Positions 33,314-41,739 are shown, counted from the first letter of the stretch. The stretch is DNA of 64,000 nucleotides from Massilia sp. Root335 (GCF_001425685.1 NZ_LMCY01000048.1:17114-81113), one strand, 5' to 3'. A program made the numbers and translations. The notes: generated from the letters alone by a model not told the origin.

Positions 33314-33633
33314 TGGTCCATCCTTTTCAACAGGTCTTCCAGGTCATCGAACCGGCTCTCCCAGAACCGGGCCATTTGGTTCGTCCAGTCGGTCAACGGT
33401 GCGAGCGCACCGAGCTGTGCGGTGTAATGCGTCTGGCGTCCTTCATGCCGGTCGCGCACGAGCCCGGCCAGCTTCAACAAGCCCAGATGCTTGGACACGG
33501 CCGGCTGCGAGATGCCGGCCCGGGCCGTGAGGGCCCCGACCGTCTGCTCGCCGTCGCGGCACAGCGATTCGAAAAGGGCGCGCCGCGTCGGGTCGCCGAG
33601 TGTCCGGAAAATAATATCGTGAGCGTCTGTCAT
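33310..33633 (-). CDS. ArsR-family transcriptional regulator
   Basis: A 107-residue winged-helix protein. The DNA-binding part is complete: DPTRRALFESLCRDGEQTVGALTARAGISQPAVSKHLGLLKLAGLVRDRHEGRQTHYTA. It lacks the cysteine-rich metal motif ELCVCDL of classical arsenic or zinc sensors, so it belongs to the non-metal group that pairs with AHSA1-like genes. A C-terminal helix (WTNQMARFWESRFDDLEDLLKRM) would form the dimer. The two inverted repeats upstream are its probable operators. Confidence 0.9.
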   Translation of the reverse strand: MTDAHDIIFRTLGDPTRRALFESLCRDGEQTVGALTARAGISQPAVSKHLGLLKLAGLVRDRHEGRQTHYTAQLGALAPLTDWTNQMARFWESRFDDLEDLLKRMDQ

Positions 33634-33641
33634 GGCTATTT

Positions 33642-33684
33642 ATAACCGAGTGGCTATGGGTTTAATCATAACCATCCGGTTATG
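33642..33684. promoter_or_regulatory. Twin operators of the ArsR-type regulator
   Basis: CATAACC-ATCC-GGTTATG (33667-33684) is a perfect inverted repeat, and ATAACC-GAGT-GGCTAT (33642-33657) repeats the same ATAACC-N4-GGTTAT geometry with one mismatch. They lie directly before the arsR ATG at 33633. On the minus strand a TATGAT box overlaps the first site, consistent with repression by blocking the promoter. Confidence 0.6.
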
Positions 33685-33690
33685 GGTTGG

Positions 33691-34689
33691 TCAAGCGCTT
33701 TTTTGATGGTCCGGGCGCAGCAGCACGGCGCCGCTGGTCCGTCCCGCTTCCAGTGCGGCATGGGCCTCGGCCGCGCGTGCGAGCGGCAGGTCGAGCCCGA
33801 CCGGCACGCGCAGCCCCGCCGCGAGCCGCGCCAGCGTGGCCTGCACGCCCTCGCGGTACAGCGCGGGTTCCGTCATGAAACGCATCACGCTCGGGCGCGC
33901 GAAGGCGAGCGCGCGCGGGGCCGCGATCTGCATCAGATCGACGGGTTCGACCTTGCCGCCGGCCTGGCCGACGTTGACCGCCATGCCGTAGGGGCGCACC
34001 GCGTCGAAGGTGCGCAGCAGGTTCGTGCCGCCGACGCCGTCGATGGCGTAATCGACGCCGCGGCCGCCGCCGAAATCGCGCGCCGCCGCCACGAAATCGT
34101 CTTCGCGGTACAGCACGACGCGTTCGGCGCCATGCGCCAGCGCGAGCGCCGCCTTGTCGCGGCTGCCGACGGTGCCGATGACGCGCGCGCCGAGCGCGCT
34201 CGCCCACTGGGTCAGCACGAGCCCGAGGCCGCCGGCGGCCGCATGCACGAGGACCGTGTCGCCGGGGCGGAGCTGGCGCACGTGGGCGAACAGCATATGC
34301 GCCGTGACGCCGCGCAGCAGGCCGCCGGCGACGGCGTCCAGCGCGACGTCGTCCGGCACGGCCACGAGACGCTCGGCCGGCACGTTGCGCGCCGCCGCGT
34401 AGGCGCCCATCAGCCCCGTGTACGCGACGCGCTGGCCCGGCACGAATCCGGTGACGCCGGGCCCGAGCGCCTCGACGATGCCAGCCCCTTCCACACCGAG
34501 TGTGGCCGGCAATTGCGCGAGCGGATACAGCCCGTTGCGGTAATAAACGTCGAGGAAATTCACGCCGGCCGCCACCTGGCGCACGCGCACCTCGCCCGCC
34601 GCCGGCGGCGCGAGCGCGAGCCGCTCGACTTCCAGTTCTTCCGCGCCGCCCTGGCGGTGGATGCGCACGTGTTCGATCAATTCATCCAT
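33691..34689 (-). CDS. Zinc-independent NADPH:quinone oxidoreductase
   Basis: A 332-residue medium-chain dehydrogenase/reductase of the zeta-crystallin/QorA type. The start ATG is preceded by CAGGAGG. GVNFLDVYYRNGLYPL and LPATLGVEGAGIVEALGPGV make the substrate domain; the Rossmann segment is DTVLVHAAAGGLGLVLTQWASALGARVIGTV. There are no zinc-binding cysteines. The family reduces quinones or alkenals with NADPH. A divergent LysR gene with 70 bases between them suggests regulation by that protein in response to an oxidising compound. Confidence 0.9.
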   Translation of the reverse strand: MDELIEHVRIHRQGGAEELEVERLALAPPAAGEVRVRQVAAGVNFLDVYYRNGLYPLAQLPATLGVEGAGIVEALGPGVTGFVPGQRVAYTGLMGAYAAARNVPAERLVAVPDDVALDAVAGGLLRGVTAHMLFAHVRQLRPGDTVLVHAAAGGLGLVLTQWASALGARVIGTVGSRDKAALALAHGAERVVLYREDDFVAAARDFGGGRGVDYAIDGVGGTNLLRTFDAVRPYGMAVNVGQAGGKVEPVDLMQIAAPRALAFARPSVMRFMTEPALYREGVQATLARLAAGLRVPVGLDLPLARAAEAHAALEAGRTSGAVLLRPDHQKSA

Positions 34690-34728
34690 ATGACCTCCTG
34701 ATGTGTGAGGCTTCATGGTAGATTGATT

Positions 34729-34758
34729 AAAAATCGTCGGAAATCCCAAAAAATCGTC
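34729..34758 (+). promoter_or_regulatory. Direct repeat in the qor/LysR divergent promoter region
   Basis: AAAAATCGTC occurs at 34729-34738 and again at 34749-34758, spaced by exactly 20 bases, two helical turns. The second copy is one base before the LysR-gene ATG. It could be the regulator's binding site, although LysR sites more often take the T-N11-A form. Confidence 0.4.
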
Positions 34759-34759
34759 A

Positions 34760-35668
34760 ATGACCGTGCAAAAATCCATAGGTCGACCCGAGCCATCCGG
34801 GGGCGGCACCCTCGACTGGGACGACATCCGTTATTTCGTCGAACTGGCGCGCCAGGGCAAGCTGAGCGCGACGGCGCGCGTGCTGCAGGTCGAGCACTCG
34901 ACCGTCGCGCGCCGCATCGGCATGCTCGAGACGCGCCTGGGCGTGCGCCTGTTCGACCGCCTGCCGAAACACTGGGCGCTGACCGCGGAAGGCGAGGAAT
35001 TGCTGGCCCAGGCACGCCGGGTCGAAGACGAGGCGCTGGCCTTTGCGCGCGCCGGCGCGGGCGCGTCCACGCTGCGGGGCGTCGTCCGGCTGTCGGCACC
35101 GCCAGTGTTTTCCAGCGTATTCCTCGTGCCGCGCCTGGGCGCGCTGCGTGCGCGCTGGCCGGCGATCGCACTGGAAATCATCGGGGAAGTCCGCGAGGCC
35201 GACCTGTACCGGCGCGAGGCCGACCTGGCGCTGCGCATGGCGCGCCCCAGCCAGGACGGCCTCGCGGCCCGGCCGCTGGCCCAGACCGGCTACGGACTGT
35301 ATGCGGCGCCCGGCTGGTTCGAGCGGCCCGCGGAGGAATGGGAATTCATCGGCCATGGCGAGGCGATGAAGGAGACGCCGCAGCAGAAATGGCTGGCGAA
35401 ATTCGTGGCCGGACGCCCGTATGCGTTCTGGACCAACGACGCGGCCGCCATGCTGGCCGCGTGCCGCGCCGGGCTCGGCGTCGCCGTGCTGCCGCACTTC
35501 CTCGGCCGCGGCGACCCGATGCTGGCCTTGCATCCGGAATATGGCCAGGTGCTGAGCCGCCCGCTGTGGCTGGCCGTCCACCCGGACGTGCGCCGCGCGC
35601 CGCGCGTCACGCTGATGGCGGAACTGCTTGCCGCCCTGCTGCAGGAACACGCGGCCCTGCTGGCCTAG
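34760..35668 (+). CDS. LysR-family transcriptional regulator
   Basis: A 302-residue regulator. The HTH is in DWDDIRYFVELARQGKLSATARVLQVEHSTVARRIGMLETRLGVRLFDRLPKHWALTAEGEELL, typical of the family; the effector domain follows with LRGVVRLSAPPVFSSVFL and a C-terminal GLGVAVLPHFLGRGD lobe. There is no good ribosome binding site before the ATG; the mRNA may be leaderless or weakly translated. It is divergent from the quinone reductase gene, the usual place for a regulator of that gene. Confidence 0.9.
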   Translation: MTVQKSIGRPEPSGGGTLDWDDIRYFVELARQGKLSATARVLQVEHSTVARRIGMLETRLGVRLFDRLPKHWALTAEGEELLAQARRVEDEALAFARAGAGASTLRGVVRLSAPPVFSSVFLVPRLGALRARWPAIALEIIGEVREADLYRREADLALRMARPSQDGLAARPLAQTGYGLYAAPGWFERPAEEWEFIGHGEAMKETPQQKWLAKFVAGRPYAFWTNDAAAMLAACRAGLGVAVLPHFLGRGDPMLALHPEYGQVLSRPLWLAVHPDVRRAPRVTLMAELLAALLQEHAALLA

Positions 35669-35670
35669 CG

Positions 35671-35856
35671 TCAGTGCACGATGCTCGGATTCGGGTTGAC
35701 CGGCGGCTCGTCGTTCTGCGGCGTGCGGATCGGCGGCTGGTGGGGATCGGTATTCTCGAACGGGTCGGGCGGCGGTTCTTCGATGGGTGCGGGATCGGGA
35801 GCACGATGGGCTTCGTGCCGGATCGACCGCCGCGTCGCGATCGGGTCTGGAATCAT
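35671..35856 (-). CDS. Proline-rich micro-protein (61 residues)
   Basis: A 61-residue acidic, proline-rich protein: MIPDPIATRRSIRHEAHRA at the start, then APIEEPPPDPFENTDPHQPP and NDEPPVNPNPSIVH. GCAGGAG is placed 7 bases before the ATG. It has no hydrophobic segment and should be disordered. It ends 3 bases from the stop of the LysR gene. Composition and size resemble the micro-protein at 19662-19862, so a family of such genes may exist in this organism. Function unknown. Confidence 0.5.
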   Translation of the reverse strand: MIPDPIATRRSIRHEAHRAPDPAPIEEPPPDPFENTDPHQPPIRTPQNDEPPVNPNPSIVH

Positions 35857-35962
35857 GGAAAGCTCCTGCTGAAGATGCCAAAACATTACCATGGGCAGCC
35901 GTTTGTCGACGCGCGCCTGGATTACAATGGCGGATTCGACAAAACGTAACCCAAGGAACCTC

Positions 35963-36472
35963 ATGTTGCCGACTCCCGTCGTTGCCGCCGTCCTCGCGCC
36001 GCTCGTGCTGTGGCGGATGTACAGCCGCATCAGGCGCCTGACGACCCGCCAGCGTTCGAAGACGTGGCGTCACCGCACGACCCTGGTGTTCTTCCCGCTG
36101 CTGCTCGTGATCCTGGCCGTCGTCAGCATCAAGACGAATCCGTTCGCCCTCGCGGGCCTGGCGGCCGGGCTGCCGGTCGGCGCCGTGCTGGGCCGGATCG
36201 CGATCGGCAAGACGCGCTTCGAGCAGGTCGGCACCGACTTTTTCTTCACCCCGAACGCACCGATCGGCCTCGTGGTGGCCCTGCTGTTCATGGGCCGCAT
36301 GGCCTGGCGCGCATACGAGTACTACATGCTGGGCTCGTTCGCGCACCATGAATTCGTGTCGAGCCCGCTGACCCTCGTGATCTTCGGCGTGCTGGCCGGC
36401 TATTACACGAGCTATGCGTTCGGCCTGCTCTCCTGGCGCAAGCGCACCGCGCCGGCCGTAACGAACCCGTAA
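35963..36472 (+). CDS. Membrane protein, DUF1453-like, first of a tandem pair
   Basis: A 169-residue protein with four to five predicted helices. ATG 35963 follows AAGGAA. The N-terminus (LVLWRMYSRIRRLTTRQRS) and the motif TRFEQVGTDFFFTPN are shared with the next gene. This looks like the CcdC/DUF1453 type of small membrane proteins, none of which has a clear role in proteobacteria. The next gene starts 10 bases downstream, so they form one transcript. Confidence 0.6.
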   Translation: MLPTPVVAAVLAPLVLWRMYSRIRRLTTRQRSKTWRHRTTLVFFPLLLVILAVVSIKTNPFALAGLAAGLPVGAVLGRIAIGKTRFEQVGTDFFFTPNAPIGLVVALLFMGRMAWRAYEYYMLGSFAHHEFVSSPLTLVIFGVLAGYYTSYAFGLLSWRKRTAPAVTNP

Positions 36473-36482
36473 CCTGCATCGC

Positions 36483-36995
36483 ATGAGTCTTACTACCCTC
36501 GCCCTCATCGCCCTCGTCCCCCTGCTCGTCTGGCGCATCTATTCGCGCATCAAGAACCAGATGACGCGCCAGCGCTCGATCGTGTCGCGCCACTACACGG
36601 GCCTGTTCGTGTTCGCCGCGATGGTCCTCGTCCCCGGCACGGAACTCGGCGACCGCCCGTTCCAGCTGGCCGCACTGGCCGCCGGCGCCATCGCCGGCAT
36701 CGCCCTCGGCACCTACGGCCTCTCGCGCACCCGCTTCGAAGACACGCCCGAAGGCTATTTCTTTACGCCGCCGTCGCGCATGGGCATCCTCGTCGCCATG
36801 CTGCTGGTGGCGCGCGTGATCTACCTCGGCATCGAGATCTACATGAACCAGGGCAGCAGCCACCCCAACCCACGCTTCACGGACAGCCCCATCACCATGT
36901 TGTGCCTGGGCGTGACGGCCGCCTATTTCGCCGCCTTCTCGGCCGGCCTGATGCGCTGGCGCCAGCGCAAGCGCAAGGAAATCGGCAAGCTGTAG
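36483..36995 (+). CDS. Membrane protein, second of the tandem pair
   Basis: A 170-residue paralogue of the preceding gene: LLVWRIYSRIKNQMTRQRS near the start and TRFEDTPEGYFFTPPSRMGILVAMLLVARVIY in the middle align directly with it, while loops differ. Five hydrophobic segments are predicted, and the C-terminus is basic (RWRQRKRKEIGKL). The two may form a heteromer. No function is known. After its stop a 213-base gap with two inverted repeats leads to the VirK/YbjX gene. Confidence 0.65.
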   Translation: MSLTTLALIALVPLLVWRIYSRIKNQMTRQRSIVSRHYTGLFVFAAMVLVPGTELGDRPFQLAALAAGAIAGIALGTYGLSRTRFEDTPEGYFFTPPSRMGILVAMLLVARVIYLGIEIYMNQGSSHPNPRFTDSPITMLCLGVTAAYFAAFSAGLMRWRQRKRKEIGKL

Positions 36996-37183
36996 TTCGA
37001 CCGCCGCATGCGCGCCGCGTGCGGCCGGCCTCCGGAAATATTGATCCACATCTGATCGGCCCGGACCCGGCACGCGCCGGTGGGCGTCGCGCCGCCGGCG
37101 TTTGTCGCACTCCAATACGTGATGCATAACGCTGCGGAGAATGGCCGCCGGGGCCACGCAACGTATTGACATTTATTCCATGG

Positions 37184-37203
37184 CTCCAGTCACCCATCTG
37201 GAG
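37184..37203 (+). promoter_or_regulatory. Hairpin over the ribosome binding site of the VirK/YbjX gene
   Basis: CTCCAG (37184-37189) pairs with CTGGAG (37198-37203) around an 8-base loop. The GGAG of the right arm is the only ribosome binding site before ATG 37209. A longer inverted repeat, CAATACGT/ACGTATTG, is at 37113-37120 and 37161-37168. Confidence 0.45.
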
Positions 37204-37208
37204 CACAC

Positions 37209-38210
37209 ATGGTTTTCACGCACCTGACCCGCCATTGGATGGCGCGGCGCCATTACCCCTTCGCCTCCTGGGCCGCATGCATCGCCCGCAGCCTGCGCGT
37301 CCTGCTGTTCCGCCGCGCGCACCTGGAATTGCTGACGATGGACATCTACCGCAACTACGTCACCCAGGTCCACGACGACGTGTTTCACCACCTGAGCCAC
37401 CGCAACTATCTTGCCAAGGGGCTGTCGCTGCGCCAGCGCGTGCGCTGCGTCCTCACCCATTACCGCTTCGAGGACGCCACCTTCGACGCCGCCTATAAAC
37501 ACGCGGTCTACCGCGACGGCGGCCTCGTGCTGTGGCAGAACGACACGGACGGCGGCCACGTCGCGGTCCGGCTCGGGATGGCGCAACGCCTGAACGCGGA
37601 AGGCGACCTGACGCTTTCCCTGCTGGCCGACGGCAAGTGCGTGCACCGGCTGTCGTTCAGCTGGGTCGACGAACGCTTCGCCGGCACCGCCGGGCTGGGC
37701 GGCCCCGGGATGCTGCCCTTCATCGCCCGCAACCAGGGCCCGCGCACCGGTGCGGTCGACGCCGTCGACGCCTTCCGACGCGCCTTCCCGCACAACTCGC
37801 CGCTGGTCACGACGCCCGGCTTCTTCTGCTTCGCCGCCTTGCAGGGCATCGCACAGGCGCTGGGCGTGGACCAGGTGGTGGCCGTCAAGTCGGCCTGGCA
37901 CTGCGCCTACGCGCCCGGCGCCGCAACACACTTCGCCAACGCCTACGACGGATTCTGGCGCATCCTCGGCGGCACCGAGATGCCGGGCCGCGCATGGCAT
38001 ATCGCCCTGCCGTTCCACGCCCGGCCGCTGGCCGACATGGCGTCCAAGCACCGCAAGCGCGCGGCATTGCGGCGCGAGCACTGGCGCGTCATCGGGGAAT
38101 CGGCCTGCCAAGTGCTGCGCGCGCACCTCGTCCACGCGGGCGCGCGCGCCCATGCGGACCAGGACCGGTCTCCCGTCCTGGCGCGGCCCGGCAGCGACGC
38201 GTGCGTGTGA
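37209..38210 (+). CDS. VirK/YbjX (DUF535) family protein
   Basis: A 333-residue cytosolic or membrane-associated protein of the VirK/YbjX family. HRNYLAKGLSLRQRVRCVLTHYRFEDATFD, the YRDGGLVLWQ stretch, EGDLTLSLLADGKCVHRLSFSWVDERFAGTAGLGGPGMLPFIARNQGP and the VVAVKSAWHCAYAP segment match the conserved parts. Homologues in enterobacteria are PhoP-regulated and linked to peptide resistance or virulence; the biochemical role is unknown. The hairpin at the start codon suggests translational control. No operon partner is seen; the next gene is 124 bases away. Confidence 0.8.
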   Translation: MVFTHLTRHWMARRHYPFASWAACIARSLRVLLFRRAHLELLTMDIYRNYVTQVHDDVFHHLSHRNYLAKGLSLRQRVRCVLTHYRFEDATFDAAYKHAVYRDGGLVLWQNDTDGGHVAVRLGMAQRLNAEGDLTLSLLADGKCVHRLSFSWVDERFAGTAGLGGPGMLPFIARNQGPRTGAVDAVDAFRRAFPHNSPLVTTPGFFCFAALQGIAQALGVDQVVAVKSAWHCAYAPGAATHFANAYDGFWRILGGTEMPGRAWHIALPFHARPLADMASKHRKRAALRREHWRVIGESACQVLRAHLVHAGARAHADQDRSPVLARPGSDACV

Positions 38211-38334
38211 AAAACCACAGTTCATCAATATTCAATTGCCATTAGTCAATTTCAAATTCTTCAATGCTATAGTTTTAGTTCTATGCGGAAATGAAAAACC
38301 AGTACCGCCGCCCATAACAAGGACTATTAACTAC
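38211..38334 (+). promoter_or_regulatory. AT-rich promoter region of the DUF4214/RTX gene
   Basis: This 124-base leader is much richer in A and T than its surroundings. TATAGT at 38268-38273 is the best -10 box; no clear -35 lies 17 bases upstream. AAGGA precedes ATG 38335 by 11 bases. The strong AT content fits a highly expressed surface-protein gene. Confidence 0.35.
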
Positions 38335-41300
38335 ATGGCAACCAACTACGACGCCGCCGTCAATTCCTTCTACCTCGCGTATTACGGCCGTCCTGCCGAT
38401 CCCGCGGGCCTGGCCTACTGGTCGCAAGCCCTTGCGCAAAACAATGGCGACTTCAGCGCCATCGTCGACGCGTTCTCGACGTCGACCGAAGCGACGGACC
38501 GCTTCGGCAGCGCCACGCCGGCCGACCGCATCGCCGACGTCTACCAGCAACTGTTCAACCGCGCGCCCGACCAGGCCGGCCTCGACTACTGGACGAAGGC
38601 CATCGACTCGGGCACCGTCAGCATCGCCGACGCCGCCATCCAGATCATGAACGGCGCCCAGGACACCGACGCGCAACTGTCGACCCTGCGCCAGGAAGCC
38701 GCCGCCCAGTTCACCGCCGCAGTCGCGGCCTCGGGCGTGCCCTATGACGGCAGCGCCGCGATCGACGCGGCGCGCGTGCTGATCGCCGCGGTCACGCCCA
38801 CGACGAGCGCGGCCGACATCACGGCGCTGGTCACGGCCACCAAATCGCTCGTCCAGACCGCGCACGACAATCCGGAAGTCATCGCCGCCCTCGCCGGCAG
38901 CGGCAGCCTGACGACGCTGCTCGCCTCGTCCAGCGGCAAGGCCGATCCGGTCGCCATGGTCGAGGCGCTGGCCAGCGTCGGCAAGGCGGCCGCCACGGAT
39001 ACCACGGCCCTCACCACGCTGAAACAAGGCGGCGGCATGGCCGGCATCGTCGATTCGCTCCCGGCCGGCACGAGCCTCCACGACGTGACCCAGGCGGCGG
39101 ACCAGGGCGGCCTCACCGCCGTGGACAACATCGTCACGCCCCCCGCGCCTGTGGACACCACGCCGCCCGCGGCGCCGAAGGTGGAGCTGGTCGCGGATAC
39201 CGGCAGCAGCGCCACCGACCACCTCACCAACGACGGCCAGGTCAAGATCAGCGGCCTGGAAGCCGGCGCGACCTGGCAATACAGCGTCGACGGCAAGACC
39301 TGGCACACGGGACCGGCCGCCGGCAACACCGGCACCGCCCTGCTGGACACCAGCGCGACCGGCGACCAGACCCTGCATGTGCGCAGCACCGACGCGGCCG
39401 GCAACGTCAGCGCCACCACCACGCTGCAGTACACGCTGAAAACGGCGTTCGTGCCGACGCTCGCCCTCCAGGGCGCCGACGGCAACGACCTGACGGTGAC
39501 CAGCCTCGTCACCAACACGGACAACTACTGGGTCAGCCTGCACGGCGCAAAAGGCGCCGCGGCCGTCGGCTTCCAGGTGTCGGCCACGGGCGCGGACGGC
39601 ACCTGGACCGACGCGAAGGACAGCGATCCGCTGGCCGACGGCACCCATTTCATCCGCTACGTCGTCACCGACGCGGCCGGCAACACGGCCCCGTCGAACG
39701 CGCTGAAGATCGTCATGGACCATGCGCTGCCCGGCGCGCCGGCCGTGCAGCTCGTCCAGGACACGGGCGTGAGCGCGACCGACCACTTCACCAGCAACGG
39801 CCAGGTCAAGGTCAGCGGTCTCGATGCGGCGGCCGCCTGGTCGTACAGCACCGACGCCGGCACGACCTGGACCGCGGGCCCGGCCGCGGATACCGGCGGC
39901 GTGGCCCTGCTGGACCTCGGCGCCGGCGCGCACAGCCTGCTGGTCCGCGAGTTCGGCCAGGCCGACGGCACCGAGACGTTCGGCCTCGGTTCGCTCGACT
40001 ACACGGTCCAGGCCGCGGTCAACGCCCGGCTCGCGTTCCAGGGCACGGACGGCAAGGACCTCGCCGCGACCAGCCTCCTGACCAACACTGACAACTACTG
40101 GGTCAACCTGTACGGCGCGAAAAATGCCGCCACGGTGGAATTCCAGCTGTCGGATACGGGCGCGGACGGCACCTGGGTCGGCGCGAAGGACAGCGACCCG
40201 CTGGCCGACGGCACCCACTTCATCCGCTACGTCGTCACCGACCTCGCCGGCAACACGGGCACGACGAACGCGCTCGAAGTCGACATGGACAAGACCGCGC
40301 CGGCCGCGCCCACGGTCTCGTTCGTGAACGATACCGGCGCGAGCGCCACCGACCACGTCACGTACGCCGGCCAGATCCAGGTCGACGGCATCGAGGCCGG
40401 CGCGACCTGGCAGTACACGGATGACGGCATCCACTGGATTCCGGGCACCGCGCCGGATACCAATGGCCATGCGACGGCGTGGCTGACCAATGGCCAGCAC
40501 ACGCTGCAGGTGCGCGTCGTCGACGCGGCCGGCAACGCCACGACCACGTCGATGCCGTACACGCTCGAAGGCGAGGCGCCCGCCGCGGGACTCGCGTTCG
40601 ACCACATCGCCGGCGGCGCCCAGGGCGGCACGCAGACGGCGCTGACCAAGGCCGACCTGGTGTTCGCCTACACCGGCACGATCGACGCCGGCGCCAGCGT
40701 CAACGTCCAGATCGGCGCCGGCTCCTTCGTCACGGCGACGGGCGCCACGATCGACGCGACCGCGAAGACGGTCACGCTGCACGATGTCGACCTGAGCGCG
40801 TCCGACCCGATGGTCACGCTGAGCGTCACGTCGCTGGGCGGCCTGTCCACCTACACGACGCCGGTGACGATCGACGGTCCGTTCGTCAGCTACTCGGCGC
40901 AGGCGCTGGACACCGGCATCTCGCTGACCAGCACCCAGGCCGGCCACGCCTATCTGACCGACGGCGGCAACGCGTCGGTGCAGATCGGCGAGGCCGCCGC
41001 CGGGACCACCACGTTCGGCGTGCAGACGACGGCCGTGCAAGGCATCCTGGGCGTCGGCCCGAGCGCGACCGTTCATACCGACAACGGCATCACGTACGCC
41101 CTTGGCACGGCCGGCGCGGACACGCTCAGTGGGCAGAATGTCTGGGGCTACGACGGCGACGACCACATCACCGCCCTCGGCACCGCGGACAACAGCGACA
41201 ATCACGTCACCAGCGCCATCTACGGCGGCAACGGCGCCGATACGATCAGCGCGACCGCGGGCTCGAGCACCTTCGTGTACCGCGCCGTGCAGGAATCGAC

Positions 41301-41703
41301 CATCGTCGCGGATGGCCAGGCGGCGCACGGCTTCGACGTCATCAACGTCGGCACCGGCAGCGCGGCGCAGGCCACGCACATGCAGGTGCTCGACTTCGGC
41401 GTCAAGATCGACGGGTTCTATACGGAGTCCGCCCAGACCCTGTCCGGCACCGAAACGGGAACCGAGCTGCTTGGCCTGATCAACGCGGCCGTCCACTTCC
41501 AGGCGGCCGGCAAGCCGGAAGCGGCCTACGTCGATTTCAGCGGCGCCGCCGGTACGCCGGGCGTGCACTTCCTGGTCGTCGACGTCGATGGCAACGGTAC
41601 GATCGGCGCCGCCGACTACGCCGTCGAAATCGTCGGCACGCTCGACCTGACCCGCGCCTACGTCACGGCCGACACGGGCCACATGCTGCTCACCACGGCG
41701 TGA
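38335..41703 (+). CDS. Large secreted protein with DUF4214, Ig-like repeats and RTX/EF-hand end
   Basis: An 1122-residue protein. Two DUF4214 units open it (NSFYLAYYGRPADPAGLAYW at residue 9 and VYQQLFNRAPDQAGLDYW at about 70). Helical linkers follow. From about residue 272 come Ig-like repeats of two alternating types: type A (AAPKVELVADTGSSATDH, three copies) and type B (LALQGADGNDLTVTSLVTN, two copies). The end has RTX-like units (GADTLSGQNVWGYDGDDHI, YGGNGADTISATAGSSTFVY) and a calcium loop DVDGNGTIGAADY. No signal peptide is visible, so a type I secretion substrate is likely; no such transporter gene is adjacent. It may be an adhesin or surface-layer-like protein. Confidence 0.85.
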   Translation: MATNYDAAVNSFYLAYYGRPADPAGLAYWSQALAQNNGDFSAIVDAFSTSTEATDRFGSATPADRIADVYQQLFNRAPDQAGLDYWTKAIDSGTVSIADAAIQIMNGAQDTDAQLSTLRQEAAAQFTAAVAASGVPYDGSAAIDAARVLIAAVTPTTSAADITALVTATKSLVQTAHDNPEVIAALAGSGSLTTLLASSSGKADPVAMVEALASVGKAAATDTTALTTLKQGGGMAGIVDSLPAGTSLHDVTQAADQGGLTAVDNIVTPPAPVDTTPPAAPKVELVADTGSSATDHLTNDGQVKISGLEAGATWQYSVDGKTWHTGPAAGNTGTALLDTSATGDQTLHVRSTDAAGNVSATTTLQYTLKTAFVPTLALQGADGNDLTVTSLVTNTDNYWVSLHGAKGAAAVGFQVSATGADGTWTDAKDSDPLADGTHFIRYVVTDAAGNTAPSNALKIVMDHALPGAPAVQLVQDTGVSATDHFTSNGQVKVSGLDAAAAWSYSTDAGTTWTAGPAADTGGVALLDLGAGAHSLLVREFGQADGTETFGLGSLDYTVQAAVNARLAFQGTDGKDLAATSLLTNTDNYWVNLYGAKNAATVEFQLSDTGADGTWVGAKDSDPLADGTHFIRYVVTDLAGNTGTTNALEVDMDKTAPAAPTVSFVNDTGASATDHVTYAGQIQVDGIEAGATWQYTDDGIHWIPGTAPDTNGHATAWLTNGQHTLQVRVVDAAGNATTTSMPYTLEGEAPAAGLAFDHIAGGAQGGTQTALTKADLVFAYTGTIDAGASVNVQIGAGSFVTATGATIDATAKTVTLHDVDLSASDPMVTLSVTSLGGLSTYTTPVTIDGPFVSYSAQALDTGISLTSTQAGHAYLTDGGNASVQIGEAAAGTTTFGVQTTAVQGILGVGPSATVHTDNGITYALGTAGADTLSGQNVWGYDGDDHITALGTADNSDNHVTSAIYGGNGADTISATAGSSTFVYRAVQESTIVADGQAAHGFDVINVGTGSAAQATHMQVLDFGVKIDGFYTESAQTLSGTETGTELLGLINAAVHFQAAGKPEAAYVDFSGAAGTPGVHFLVVDVDGNGTIGAADYAVEIVGTLDLTRAYVTADTGHMLLTTA
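39470..40260 (+). repeat. Recent 570-base internal duplication in the DUF4214/RTX gene
   Basis: The stretch from about 39470 to 39680 recurs 570 bases further on with very high identity, for example GACAACTACTGGGTCA at 39520 and 40090, and the GCGAAGGACAGCGA...CTGGCCGACGG stretch at 39613 and 40183. The period equals 190 codons, one A-plus-B repeat unit. Confidence 0.75.
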
Positions 41704-41739
41704 CGTCCCGCGCCGGCCCGCACGCCGGCGCACCATTGA

